A model generated the notes under the pieces. The model made no database searches and had not been told where the DNA came from. It saw only the letters and a program-made list of their open reading frames with translations. A program made the translations under genes and the position numbers. A DNA stretch of 64,000 bases from Streptosporangium lutulentum (GTDB lineage Bacteria; Actinomycetota; Actinomycetes; Streptosporangiales; Streptosporangiaceae), in NCBI RefSeq assembly GCF_030811455.1, contig NZ_JAUSQU010000001.1:2914001-2978000 (forward strand), in the 5' to 3' direction. Positions 52,597 through 60,347 of the stretch are shown one piece after another (position 1 is the first letter of the stretch; each line of letters opens with the position of its first letter).

Positions 52597-52989
52597 TCAG
52601 GAGCCCAGCTGACGCTGCACCGCCTGGGCGTCGATCAGACAGTTCATCTCATAGAAGCGCCCATCGCGGACCTTGTGGAAGGCGTACTCGGCATACTCGA
52701 TCGTGGCCCCGGTGGGGGTCACGCCGAACCATTCCTTCGCGGGCGTGCCCTTGTTGAACAGACGGGCCGCCACGCGATCACCGTCGATGGCGACGTCCTT
52801 GACCCGCCAAGTGAAGTCGGGTACCGCATTGCCGTGCCCCTCCAGCTCCGCGATCACGTCGTCCCGCGTGACCCGCCGGCCGTTCTTGATGACCTCGTCG
52901 TGAATGAACTCGGTCATGCGGTGAAACTCATGAGCATTGAGCGCATCGATGTAGCGCTGGAAAAGTTCGCGCAGTTCAGTGTCGGACAT
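52597..52989 (-). CDS. SnoaL/NTF2-like polyketide-cyclase-type protein
   Basis: A 130-residue NTF2-fold protein: ELFQRYIDALNAHEFHRMTE, FIHDEVIKNGRRVTRDDVIA, ELEGHGNAVPDFTWRVKDVA, then FNKGTPAKEWFGVTPTGATI and EYAEYAFHKVRDGRFYEMNC. This is the SnoaL-like ester-cyclase group that includes many proteins of unknown substrate. Its start codons and leader are duplicated at the front of the SDR gene upstream. Confidence 0.88.
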   Translation of the reverse strand: MSDTELRELFQRYIDALNAHEFHRMTEFIHDEVIKNGRRVTRDDVIAELEGHGNAVPDFTWRVKDVAIDGDRVAARLFNKGTPAKEWFGVTPTGATIEYAEYAFHKVRDGRFYEMNCLIDAQAVQRQLGS

Positions 52990-53234
52990 GATTGCCCTCT
53001 CTGCCGCCCCGGATCGGGGTTGTGTACTCGGATGGTGATGACGTGCGACGCCCTCCCACGATCTCGCCGTGGCGGCCGTCGCCGAAGGTAAGAATCCGAC
53101 CGCAGGTACTTCTAATCCAATCGGTACACAAGTCGACGGGGTGCGCGCCTGTCAGCTCTCGTAACGCCCCCACGAGCGTGATGAGGAGCGGGACGAGCAA
53201 CGCGGTTGCGGTGTTGGCACCGGAGGGACGCTTT

Positions 53235-54035
53235 CTACAAGCGGTAGCCGCCGGTGGCGTCGATGACCTGTCCCGTGACCCACCGGGCGTCATGGGAGGC
53301 GAGGAGGGCGACGACATCGGCGACGTCGTCGGGTTCGCCGATGCGGCCGAGGGCGTTCTGTGCGGCGATGTCGGCGATGAGGTGGGGGTTGCCGCGCAAC
53401 CAGGAGGCGTTCATGTCGGTGTCGGTGGTGGCGGGGACGACGGCGTTGACAGTGATGCCGCGGGGGCCGAGGTGCTGGGCGAGGGGGAGGGTGAGGGCCT
53501 CGATGGCGCCCTTTGTCATGGTGTAGCCGATGAGGTCGGGGAAGGCGACGCGGGTGGCGCCGGAGGAGATGTTCACGATGCGCCCGCCGTCGGCCAGGCG
53601 AGGCATGGCAGCCTGGATGATCAGGAACGGCGCGGTGGTGTTGATCTGCTGCTGGCGGACGAAGTCCTCGGCATCGAACTCCTCGATGGCGCCGTGCAGG
53701 GCGACCCCGGCGTTGTTCACCAGCACCCGCACGGGAGCGTCGCGCAGCGAGCCCGCAGCCGCATCGTAGGCGGCCCAGAACGCGGTGCCGGTGTCGGGTG
53801 CGGCCAGGTCGGCGGCGAAGGAGAACGCCGCGCCGCCGGCCGCGATGATCTTTCCGACGACGCCGGCTGCGGCGGCCGAGTCCTGGCGGTAGTGAACGGC
53901 GACGGTGTATCCGTCGGCGGCGAGACGGCTGGCGATGGCCGCGCCGATGCCACGGCTGGCGCCGGTGACCACTGCGATGCGGTCGGACTCATGGGCGTTG
54001 AGCGCCTCGATGTTGCGCAGTTCGGTGTCAGACAT
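53235..54035 (-). CDS. Short-chain dehydrogenase with NTF2-derived N-terminus
   Basis: A 266-residue SDR. The glycine motif AVVTGASRGIGAAIASRLAA, then RVLVNNAGVALHGAIEEFDA, RIVNISSGATRVAFPDLIGY (Ser and Tyr of the active site), TMTKGAIEALTLPLAQHLGP and the end WVTGQVIDATGGYRL are complete. Related to 3-oxoacyl-ACP reductase-like enzymes. Its first 17 residues (SDTELRNIEALNAHESDR) copy the NTF2-like protein's start (SDTELR, then IDALNAHEFHR), and about 90 bases of leader are duplicated as well. Its ATG overlaps the stop of the small-TM frame upstream. Confidence 0.92.
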   Translation of the reverse strand: MSDTELRNIEALNAHESDRIAVVTGASRGIGAAIASRLAADGYTVAVHYRQDSAAAAGVVGKIIAAGGAAFSFAADLAAPDTGTAFWAAYDAAAGSLRDAPVRVLVNNAGVALHGAIEEFDAEDFVRQQQINTTAPFLIIQAAMPRLADGGRIVNISSGATRVAFPDLIGYTMTKGAIEALTLPLAQHLGPRGITVNAVVPATTDTDMNASWLRGNPHLIADIAAQNALGRIGEPDDVADVVALLASHDARWVTGQVIDATGGYRL

Positions 54036-54287
54036 GACGGCCTTTCTGTCGCCCCGGATCGGGGCTGTATTCGGGTGTTGATGGCTCGCGACGCCCTTCC
54101 AGCTCTCGTCGCAGCGGCCATCGTTGGACGACGCCTGCTACGGCGGCGTCTTTGACGAGCGGCAGCAGGACGGCCACAAGGAGAAAGGACGCCCCGTAAG
54201 CGGCGCCTCCCGCCAGGATCTCCGACCACCCTGGCGCCTTCAGCCGGACGCCCCTGTCGCGGTTTCGCCAGGGGTGTTGACGGTCAT
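54028..54287 (-). pseudogene. Small single-TM protein, frameshifted
   Basis: ATG 54287 with AAGGAG upstream begins TVNTPGETATGASG and stops after 15 codons at 54240. The other frame continues with APGWSEILAGGAAYGASFLL and VAVLLPLVKDAAVAG, one TM segment, to a stop overlapping the SDR start (54028-54035). A single-base shift near 54243 rejoins them into about 86 residues. The overlap with the SDR suggests that this was a real coupled gene. It is the first gene behind promoter E. Confidence 0.6.
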
Positions 54288-54321
54288 GTCCTCTCCTTTG
54301 TTCCCCCGTGGGTTGTCTGAA

Positions 54322-54352
54322 AGGAGAAACCATGTTGTCGGGACACGGTCAA
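54322..54352 (-). promoter_or_regulatory. MerR-type promoter E
   Basis: On the minus strand: TTGACC, a 19-base spacer GTGTCCCGACAACATGGTT, then TCTCCT. The dyad is ACCGTGT/ACATGGT with one mismatch. It reads into the small-TM, SDR and NTF2-like genes; the ATG at 54287 is about 28 bases past the expected start of transcription. Confidence 0.7.
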
Positions 54353-54689
54353 CACATCGCTCGTACGGCCGGTTCGGAGCGAGCACGTCACCGGTCCGCC
54401 TGGCGAGTGTCTGCGCCGGATTCGATCCGGGGCATCGTCCTCGTGCCCGAGGGCGATTCTGTTCTGTAAGCGTGGCCGACGTGGCCCTCGCTGAGGCCCT
54501 GCGCGAATGCGTGTCGGACCTCTTCGCATCCTTCATCGCAGGAGCGCCTCGGCCACCCCACTCCCAGCAAGGGAGGACCGCGCATGACCGACCATGCAGG
54601 TCGCCCAATCCCTCGACGATTCGGCGCCGCGAGCCTCGGCTTTGATGGCCACGGCTCTTCTGATCGTTACATGCACGCCCGGAATCGAA

Positions 54690-54862
54690 TACGACCGCCC
54701 GTGACATGGATGTGCTCTGGGCTGCGCCCGGCGACGAGAAACTGACGTTCCTTGGTCAGAGCTACGGCACCCAACTGGGGGCGGTGTATGCGGAGCAGTT
54801 CCCGGAGCGGGTGAGGGCAACGATCCTCGACGGCGTGTTCGACCCTCACCTGGGAACGGCCG
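54690..54862 (+). pseudogene. S33-type hydrolase fragment
   Basis: The frame encodes TARDMDVLWAAPGDEKLTFL, then GQSYGTQLGAVYAEQFPERV and RATILDGVFDPHLG, the nucleophile-elbow segment of an S33 hydrolase (SYGTQLG), closely similar to the broken copy at 42350-43110. Nothing else of the gene remains. Confidence 0.85.
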
Positions 54863-54884
54863 GCTGGCGCGGTCATACAGCCCC

Positions 54885-55045
54885 GCGTCGCCTGCGGCTC
54901 ACCAGCGGCGGACCCACTTTGTGGGCGGTGGCGCGGGAGATGCCCATTTCGTCGGCGACATGGGCGACGGGTCTGCCGGCACGAACGCGGTCGACCAGGA
55001 GCCGTCTGCCGTGGAGGGTGAGCCGGGCATTGGGATGGGACAAAG
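54885..55045 (-). pseudogene. IS481-family transposase N-terminal fragment
   Basis: The minus strand encodes LSHPNARLTLHGRRLLVDRV, then RAGRPVAHVADEMGISRATA, the N-terminal helix-turn-helix of IS481 transposases. It breaks near 54895 (HKVGPPLVSRRR). The catalytic domain is missing. Confidence 0.8.
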
Positions 55046-55099
55046 AGACCTCTGCTGTGATGAAACTGCTTCGATGACGAAGAGTGAGGCGAGGGGGAC

Positions 55100-55702
55100 T
55101 CACGACAGACGTTGTGCTCGCAGGACGGTGTCGTAAGTGTGGTGTGTGCCGGCGGGGGCCGGCGCGATACGGGGGCGGGTCTCGTTGATCAGGACGTCCC
55201 AGATGGGGTCGAGGAGTTGGGCGATGTCGTCCGGCTGGTAGTAGTCGGCGGGGTCGAAGCCGTCCTCCTGGCGCGAGGCCAGATCCGAGAGGGCGTGGGT
55301 GGCGAAGAGCAGCGTACCGCCGGGGGCGACAGCATCCACAAGGCCGCGCAGCGCCGCGTGGCCTGGCTGGCGACGGAGCGGGAAGTAATGGATGGACACC
55401 AGGTCGAAGGCATCTGCGGGGGGCGGCGTGGTGGTGAGGTCGGCCCGTGCCCACGCCACGCGGCCCTTGATGTCGGTGTCAGCGGCGGCGGCACGTTGCA
55501 GGGCGGTCTCGGAGACATCGACTGCGGTGACCTGCCAGCCGCGCCGGGCGAGCCAGAGTGCGTCGACGCCTTCACCGCATCCGACGTCGAGCGCTAGGCC
55601 CGGTGGCAGGTCGTTGACCTCGGCGACGAGCACTCCGTTGGGGTTGCCGCTGAATACCTGGTCGTGGCTGCGGTACATCTCGTCCCAGCACTGGACATCC
55701 AT
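55100..55702 (-). CDS. SAM-dependent class I methyltransferase
   Basis: A 200-residue methyltransferase with motif I ALDVGCGEGVDALWLARRGW (GCGEG binds S-adenosylmethionine), VTAVDVSETALQRAAAADTD with the acidic residue of motif II, then DAFDLVSIHYFPLRRQPGHA and AVAPGGTLLFATHALSD. Start CWDEMYRSHDQVFSGNPN is typical of a tellurite-resistance/thiopurine-type subgroup that detoxifies small molecules. It is downstream of a broken FAD-dependent oxidoreductase; the two are often paired in actinobacteria. Confidence 0.9.
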   Translation of the reverse strand: MDVQCWDEMYRSHDQVFSGNPNGVLVAEVNDLPPGLALDVGCGEGVDALWLARRGWQVTAVDVSETALQRAAAADTDIKGRVAWARADLTTTPPPADAFDLVSIHYFPLRRQPGHAALRGLVDAVAPGGTLLFATHALSDLASRQEDGFDPADYYQPDDIAQLLDPIWDVLINETRPRIAPAPAGTHHTYDTVLRAQRLS

Positions 55703-55737
55703 GGCGCTCAGTCCTCTCGTTGGTTGCTTGGTGACGG

Positions 55738-56294
55738 TCAGCGTGGGGTGCGCTCAGGCGGCTGTCGTCGGCGTGGGTTCGCTGCCGGGGTACGGCGGCC
55801 GACGCCGGCTCGCCGCTCGGCCTGGCGATCGGGTGCGAAGTACACCGCGGCCAGGAGACTGACCGGGGGGATCCGCGCGGTGCCGGCCCCCGGCGTGCCA
55901 GAGCCGTTGGTCAGAGCGTGGTACCCGCCGCGGGGGGTCACAGGCCGTGACGCCGGTCGCCCATGATCTGTTCGCAGACGCGAGTTCGAGTCGACGAGGT
56001 TGCCTGCGACCCACACGCCGGGAACCGGAGTAAGACCGGTCGCATCGGCGGCGATGTACGCGCCGAGCCCGCTCGGATGCGGGGTGGGCGCAAGACCGAG
56101 CGCGGTCAGGAACTCCGCACGCGGCACCGGCCGGGGCGCCACAGCCGGCGCCCGCAACGGGAGCCGTTGTCGATCACCAGCACCGACCTTCGGGCGCGCC
56201 CGAGCATGAGCGCCGCGCTCAACCCGGACGGGCCTCCGCCGACCACCACTACGTCGTACTGATCATCGTTGTTGACCTGGGAATCCAGGGTCAT
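55738..56294 (-). pseudogene. Thioredoxin-reductase-like FAD oxidoreductase, internally deleted
   Basis: From ATG 56294: [20 protein letters not shown] and [20 protein letters not shown] give the FAD-binding Rossmann motif. The frame then jumps to sequence from the end of the enzyme (TALGLAPTPHPSGLGAYIAA, TPVPGVWVAGNLVD) in another frame. Most of the NADPH domain is gone. It is divergent from the XRE-cupin gene at 56384 and upstream of the methyltransferase. Confidence 0.8.
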
Positions 56295-56340
56295 CGTGAC
56301 CACCTCCGAAGCCAAGGTGCACCCATATCGGCAATCGGGC

Positions 56341-56365
56341 AAAGTTCTTTGCAGAAAATGCAAAA
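56341..56365. promoter_or_regulatory. Overlapping dyads between XRE and oxidoreductase genes
   Basis: CAAAG, TT, CTTTG (56341-56352) overlaps TTTGCA, GAAAA, TGCAAA (56349-56365). Both are perfect inverted repeats, 19 bases upstream of the XRE start. Likely operator of the XRE-cupin regulator. Confidence 0.6.
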
Positions 56366-56383
56366 CGCAGGCATAGTGAACGA

Positions 56384-56986
56384 ATGAGCGACGACTTCGA
56401 CGCCGTGCTGGCCGCAGTCGGCCCCCGGCTGCGCGAATTGCGCCGTCGCCGCGGCGCCACCCTGACCGCCCTGTCAGAGACCACCGGCATCCCGATCAGC
56501 ACCCTGTCCCGACTGGAATCCGGGCAGCGCAAACCGGGCCTGGAACTCCTGCTGCCCCTGGCCAGGGCCTACCAGGTGCCGGTCGACGAGTTGATCGGCG
56601 CTCCGGCCGATCTCGACCCCCGGATCTATCCGCAGCCCTTCACCCACAACGGCATGACCGTCGTGCCGCTGACGCGCAAACCCGGCGGGCTGCAGGCGTT
56701 CAAGCACATCCTGCCCGCCGGCCTGACCGACGGCCGCGAACCCGACCCCCGCTCACACGAGGGCTACCACTGGCTGTACGTCCTACGCGGCCGCCTACGC
56801 GTCGTCCTCGGCGACAAGGACTTCATCCTCGCCGAAGGCGAAGTCGCCGAATTCGACACCCACCTCCCGCACTGGTTCGGCAACGCCGACGAACACCCCG
56901 TGGAATTCCTCAGCATCCTCGGCCCCCAGGGCGAACGCGTCCACATCAAAGCCAGCTACCGCCCCGACAACCCCCATCCCCTCTGA
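56384..56986 (+). CDS. XRE-family regulator with cupin domain
   Basis: A 200-residue regulator: helix-turn-helix [20 protein letters not shown], then [20 protein letters not shown]; cupin [20 protein letters not shown], then [20 protein letters not shown]. The HEGYHW and LPHWFG segments carry the possible metal or ligand contacts. ATG 56384. It probably represses the divergent oxidoreductase/methyltransferase unit, now broken. Confidence 0.92.
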   Translation: MSDDFDAVLAAVGPRLRELRRRRGATLTALSETTGIPISTLSRLESGQRKPGLELLLPLARAYQVPVDELIGAPADLDPRIYPQPFTHNGMTVVPLTRKPGGLQAFKHILPAGLTDGREPDPRSHEGYHWLYVLRGRLRVVLGDKDFILAEGEVAEFDTHLPHWFGNADEHPVEFLSILGPQGERVHIKASYRPDNPHPL

Positions 56987-57103
56987 ACAACCCCCGCAGG
57001 CACCTACCACCTAGGGCGGGACCACAGCTCATTGCTCCACGCCATTGCCTGCCTCCCCCGTCGTCTTCAGGCTGCGGGCTTTCCACCACGCGTCCCTGAC
57101 ACA

Positions 57104-57134
57104 AGTCCACACCATGACGTAGGGACACAGTCAA
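57104..57134 (-). promoter_or_regulatory. MerR-type promoter D' (no gene in front)
   Basis: On the minus strand: TTGACT, a 19-base spacer GTGTCCCTACGTCATGGTG, then TGGACT. It points away from the S33 gene towards the 3' end of the XRE gene, which is on the other strand. It may be a relic or drive an unseen RNA. Confidence 0.5.
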
Positions 57135-57182
57135 AGCGCGTGACGTCTCGAACCGCTCGGTGGCCGGATCGCGTGGCGCTTC

Positions 57183-57213
57183 TTGACCGTGTCCCGAGGA
57201 CACGCTGTTAGCT
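57183..57213 (+). promoter_or_regulatory. MerR-type promoter D (intact S33 hydrolase)
   Basis: TTGACC, a 19-base spacer GTGTCCCGAGGACACGCTG, then TTAGCT; the core GTGTCC, CGA, GGACAC is a perfect dyad. The S33 start at 57247 lies about 27 bases past the expected start of transcription. Same layout as promoter A of the paralogous hydrolase gene. Confidence 0.75.
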
Positions 57214-57246
57214 CGGTGTCGCAAACGGCACGATGAGGGGAGTTAC

Positions 57247-58728
57247 ATGACCATGCATCGCAGCGCGGCACGAAATCTGGCGGTGATGGCCGTGATCGGC
57301 GTCGCCAGTGCGTTGACTGCGGCGCCCGCCACGGCCAAGCCCACGACGCAGGTGAAGTGGGGTGCGTGTCCGAAGGAGGTCGTCGCCGAGGCCGCACCGT
57401 CCACGTTGGACTGTGCCACCGTGCCGGTGCCGGTGGACTACGCCGATCCGGCGAGCGGCAAGATCGACATTATGATCTCCCGGCTGGCCAGCAAGAATCC
57501 GGGCAAGCGGCGTGGAGTCCTGCTGCTCAACCCGGGTGGTCCGGGCGGGCCCGGATTGGCGTTCGCCGGGTTCCTGGTGAAACGGGGGCTGCCCACGAGT
57601 GTGACGGACAGCTACGACCTGATCGGCATGGACACCAGGGGGATCGGGCATTCGGCACCGGTGAGCTGCGGATTCACCACCAACGGGCCGTACCTCGGCA
57701 ACGTCCCGCCGTACGCGGTCGACGATGCGGCGGTCGTCAAGCAGGCGAAGGTCGTCAAGGGAGTGGCAGAGCAGTGCGCGAAGAACGACCGCAAAGGCTA
57801 CCTTCGCCACTTGACGACGGCGAACACGGCTCGCGACCTGGACCGGATCCGCGCCGCGCTCGGTGAAGAGAAGACCAACTTCCTCGGATACTCCTACGGC
57901 TCGTCGCTGGGGGCCGCCTACGCGTCGCTGTTCCCGGAGCGCTCCGACCGGATCCTGCTCGACAGCAACTACGGCGACACCCACCTCGACTCCGACGACA
58001 TGCGCCGCTACGCCCTGGGCATGGAGCAGACCTTCCCTGCCTTCGCGAAGTGGGCGGCGAGGCGGCACGACAGCTACGGCCTGGGCCGCACGCTGGAGGA
58101 GGTGCGGGCGACATACTTCAAGATCGCCGAATACCTCGACAAGAAGCCGACGCCGGGCGGCGACGGCGGCACCTTCCGGGCCGCCACGTTCGCCGCTCTC
58201 TACACGGAGTCGCAGTACGCCCCGACGGCGCAGCTCTGGCAGACCCTGCTCACCGGCGGTCAGCCAGCAGTCCAGCCCAGCCGGCCGGGCCCGTCGCCCT
58301 TTGACAACACCTGGACGGTGTTCCTGGCCGTGACCTGCAACGACGTCGACTGGCCCGAGGACGTGAAGACGTATCGCCGCGCCGTGGCCCAGGACCGCGA
58401 ACGGTACCCGCTGTACGGCGCGGCCGCCGCGAACATCACGCCGTGCGCCTACTGGCCCCACGAGCCGGCCGAGGCCCCGGTCAAGATAACCGACGAGGGC
58501 CCGACCAACATCCTGCTCGTCCAGAACGAGCGCGACATTCCCACCCCCCACCACGGCGCTGAGATGCTCCGCGAGAGGTTCGGCGACCGCGCCCGCTTGG
58601 TGAGCGTCGACGGCAGCGGCCACGGCGCCTACGTCCTCGGCGACAACGCCTGCGCGTGGAACACCGCCACGAGCTACCTGGTCGACGGCAAGATGCCCAC
58701 GCGCGACATATCCTGCCGCGCGTCCTGA
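57247..58728 (+). CDS. S33-type secreted alpha/beta hydrolase (tripeptidyl aminopeptidase-like)
   Basis: A 493-residue protein. A signal peptide (ARNLAVMAVIGVASALTAAP, cleavage near ATA) is followed by CATVPVPVDYADP, LLLNPGGPGGPGLAF (oxyanion region), the elbow LGYSYGSSLGAAYAS (Ser about 216), VTCNDVDWPED, LLVQNERDIPTPHHG (Asp about 430) and VDGSGHGAYVLG (His about 459). ATG 57247 has GGGGAG 5 bases upstream. The family includes the secreted SlpD/tripeptidyl aminopeptidases of actinomycetes. It is the only intact one of four S33 loci in the window and lies behind promoter D. Confidence 0.94.
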   Translation: MTMHRSAARNLAVMAVIGVASALTAAPATAKPTTQVKWGACPKEVVAEAAPSTLDCATVPVPVDYADPASGKIDIMISRLASKNPGKRRGVLLLNPGGPGGPGLAFAGFLVKRGLPTSVTDSYDLIGMDTRGIGHSAPVSCGFTTNGPYLGNVPPYAVDDAAVVKQAKVVKGVAEQCAKNDRKGYLRHLTTANTARDLDRIRAALGEEKTNFLGYSYGSSLGAAYASLFPERSDRILLDSNYGDTHLDSDDMRRYALGMEQTFPAFAKWAARRHDSYGLGRTLEEVRATYFKIAEYLDKKPTPGGDGGTFRAATFAALYTESQYAPTAQLWQTLLTGGQPAVQPSRPGPSPFDNTWTVFLAVTCNDVDWPEDVKTYRRAVAQDRERYPLYGAAAANITPCAYWPHEPAEAPVKITDEGPTNILLVQNERDIPTPHHGAEMLRERFGDRARLVSVDGSGHGAYVLGDNACAWNTATSYLVDGKMPTRDISCRAS

Positions 58729-58822
58729 GGCGTGATCGGGGTACGGCAACGGCTCGCGAGTTCGCCCAGATCACCGGCTGGATCGCCAGCGATGCCGGAC
58801 AGCATGACCGCGCGCGGGCAAC

Positions 58823-59200
58823 CTACGAGTGTGGTCGTTGCCGCTGGATGCCGCCGACGCCCCGAAGCGGGACACCACCTACACCCTCGTCGCCCCCTCC
58901 AAGAGCACCCAGCAGCAACGCAAGGTCCATGACAGCCGCTGATGCCGCCTTCTTGCCCTCCAGCATGGCGAGGGCAGGAAGCGCCCTGGCCGCTGCGCTG
59001 AGTTCCTGCAGCCGCTTCGGGTCGGCATACGTCGCCGAACTACTGGCCAACCAGTACGCGAACCACACGCACAGGCTCGCAGCGGCGGCGACAGACCACC
59101 CTCGTGGCCTATCCAGCCAGGCTGCCAGCGCCGCCAAGGCGAAGAACCCGAGCGTGATCATCAAACGCCAGGCCACGGCGCGCCTGCGGTAGGCGTTCAT
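58823..59200 (-). CDS. Small membrane protein of unknown function
   Basis: A 125-residue frame from ATG 59200 with two hydrophobic segments (AWRLMITLGFFALAALAAWL and WSVAAAASLCVWFAYWLASS) and a mostly alanine/leucine-rich rest (AMLEGKKAASAAVMDLALLL). The last 25 residues (GGGDEGVGGVPLRGVGGIQR) look low-complexity, so the end of the frame may be out of register. Family not recognised. Confidence 0.5.
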   Translation of the reverse strand: MNAYRRRAVAWRLMITLGFFALAALAAWLDRPRGWSVAAAASLCVWFAYWLASSSATYADPKRLQELSAAARALPALAMLEGKKAASAAVMDLALLLGALGGGDEGVGGVPLRGVGGIQRQRPHS

Positions 59201-59646
59201 CGCAGGGCGACGCATTCAGTGCCGGGGCCAGTCCACAGGGTCCTGCCTCGGCGGTGATCCACGTGGGGGCAGGCAACGTCGCCGTGCCGATGCGGGAGAT
59301 CTCACGGGTCTGCTCACCGGTGACCGGACCCTCCGCGCGGGCGACCCACGCGTGCTCAGGGGCGATCGAGGATCTTGTCATGCTGGGAACTTTGACGCCT
59401 GACCCGATGGCGCTCTTCCGCTCCGCACCAAGAGCCTGCGGATCGCAGACGACGCCAACTCGCCCACGTAGAACCCTCGCCGAAGACCCCCCCCCCCATC
59501 GCCGGATCACCTTCCACTCCCCTGCCCCGGCCATCAGCCGCACCTGCCACAGGACACGCACGGGGTGGCCTGGCCTGCTCCTCCAGCGCTTGCAGAAATC
59601 AGCACCGTGAAAACCCCTCCCCCTCCCCCTGCTCGGAGGTCGTCCG
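59201..59646. other. No recognised gene; contains a run of 11 C
   Basis: Possible remnants of a minus-strand gene (HAWVARAEGPVTGEQTREIS) lie at 59250-59360, but no complete frame is convincing. Positions 59487-59497 are eleven consecutive C residues. Confidence 0.4.
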
Positions 59647-59889
59647 ATGGTCAGCCCCCCTTCTCCCCACCCTCCTCGATCGGCCGGCGCCCCGGCTCAT
59701 GCGCGGTACCGTGCGGCCTGGATCGTTGGGCGCAGACGGCGTCTGCTCCAGCAGGCTGCCCTCGCCATGGTGGTCTTGGCCATGGCGACGTGGCTTTGGA
59801 ACTGCTGGGCGGGCCTGGCCCTCGCCGCGCTCGTCGCCCTGGCCGACGCGCTCCACCGATGGCGCTCCCACGAGGCGGTGCGGACCTGA
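59647..59889 (+). CDS. Small membrane protein
   Basis: An 80-residue protein from ATG 59647, preceded by GGAGG 8 bases upstream. One to two hydrophobic segments (LLQQAALAMVVLAMATWLWN, CWAGLALAALVALADALHR) follow a basic, proline-rich N-terminus. No family is known to me. Confidence 0.5.
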   Translation: MVSPPSPHPPRSAGAPAHARYRAAWIVGRRRRLLQQAALAMVVLAMATWLWNCWAGLALAALVALADALHRWRSHEAVRT

Positions 59890-60083
59890 CGCAAAGGCGC
59901 GGCCGGGGAGCGACACCCGAAAGCTCCACGTCTATTTCACCGGCATCGCGATCCATCCCGGTTCCTGTCGCAGTACCACTCTGGCGGCATCAAATCCCAA
60001 CTGTCCGGATCGACCCTGAGGTGCCCAGCAGATTCCGGACAGTCGGCTGCATAAGCTGACAGAAGTCTGGAAGAGGTAGGTAC

Positions 60084-60347
60084 GTGACAAGGCGCCGCAG
60101 GCAGTTCTCGCCTGAGTTCAAGGAAGAAGCCATCCGCATGGTGCTGGAGGGCGATCGCACGGTCGCGGCTGTAGCCCGCGAGTTCGGGATCAACGCCGGC
60201 ACCCTGGGCAGCTGGGTGAACCGGCATCGGATCGTGCACAGCCAGGACCAGCAGCCGGTCTCCGGACCGGAGCGAGCCCGGATCCGGGAGCTGGAACGGG
60301 AGAACGCCGAACTGCGCGAGAAGCTGGTGTTCTTGAAAAAAGCGGCC
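60084..60347 (+). pseudogene. IS3-family orfA, 3' end cut off by IS30 (composite B)
   Basis: The GTG at 60084 begins TRRRRQFSPEFKEEAIRMVL, with AREFGINAGTLGSWVNRHRI and ERENAELREKLVFLKKAA, then the IS30 end. Very similar to the orfA at 51091-51357. Removing the IS30 restores AFFAAESR and an overlap with orfB (ATGA at 61576). Confidence 0.9.

Noticed and set aside
57208..58749. A 513-codon minus-strand frame
   Set aside because: Exact antisense shadow of the intact S33 gene; composition is Arg/Val/Gly-rich without motifs.
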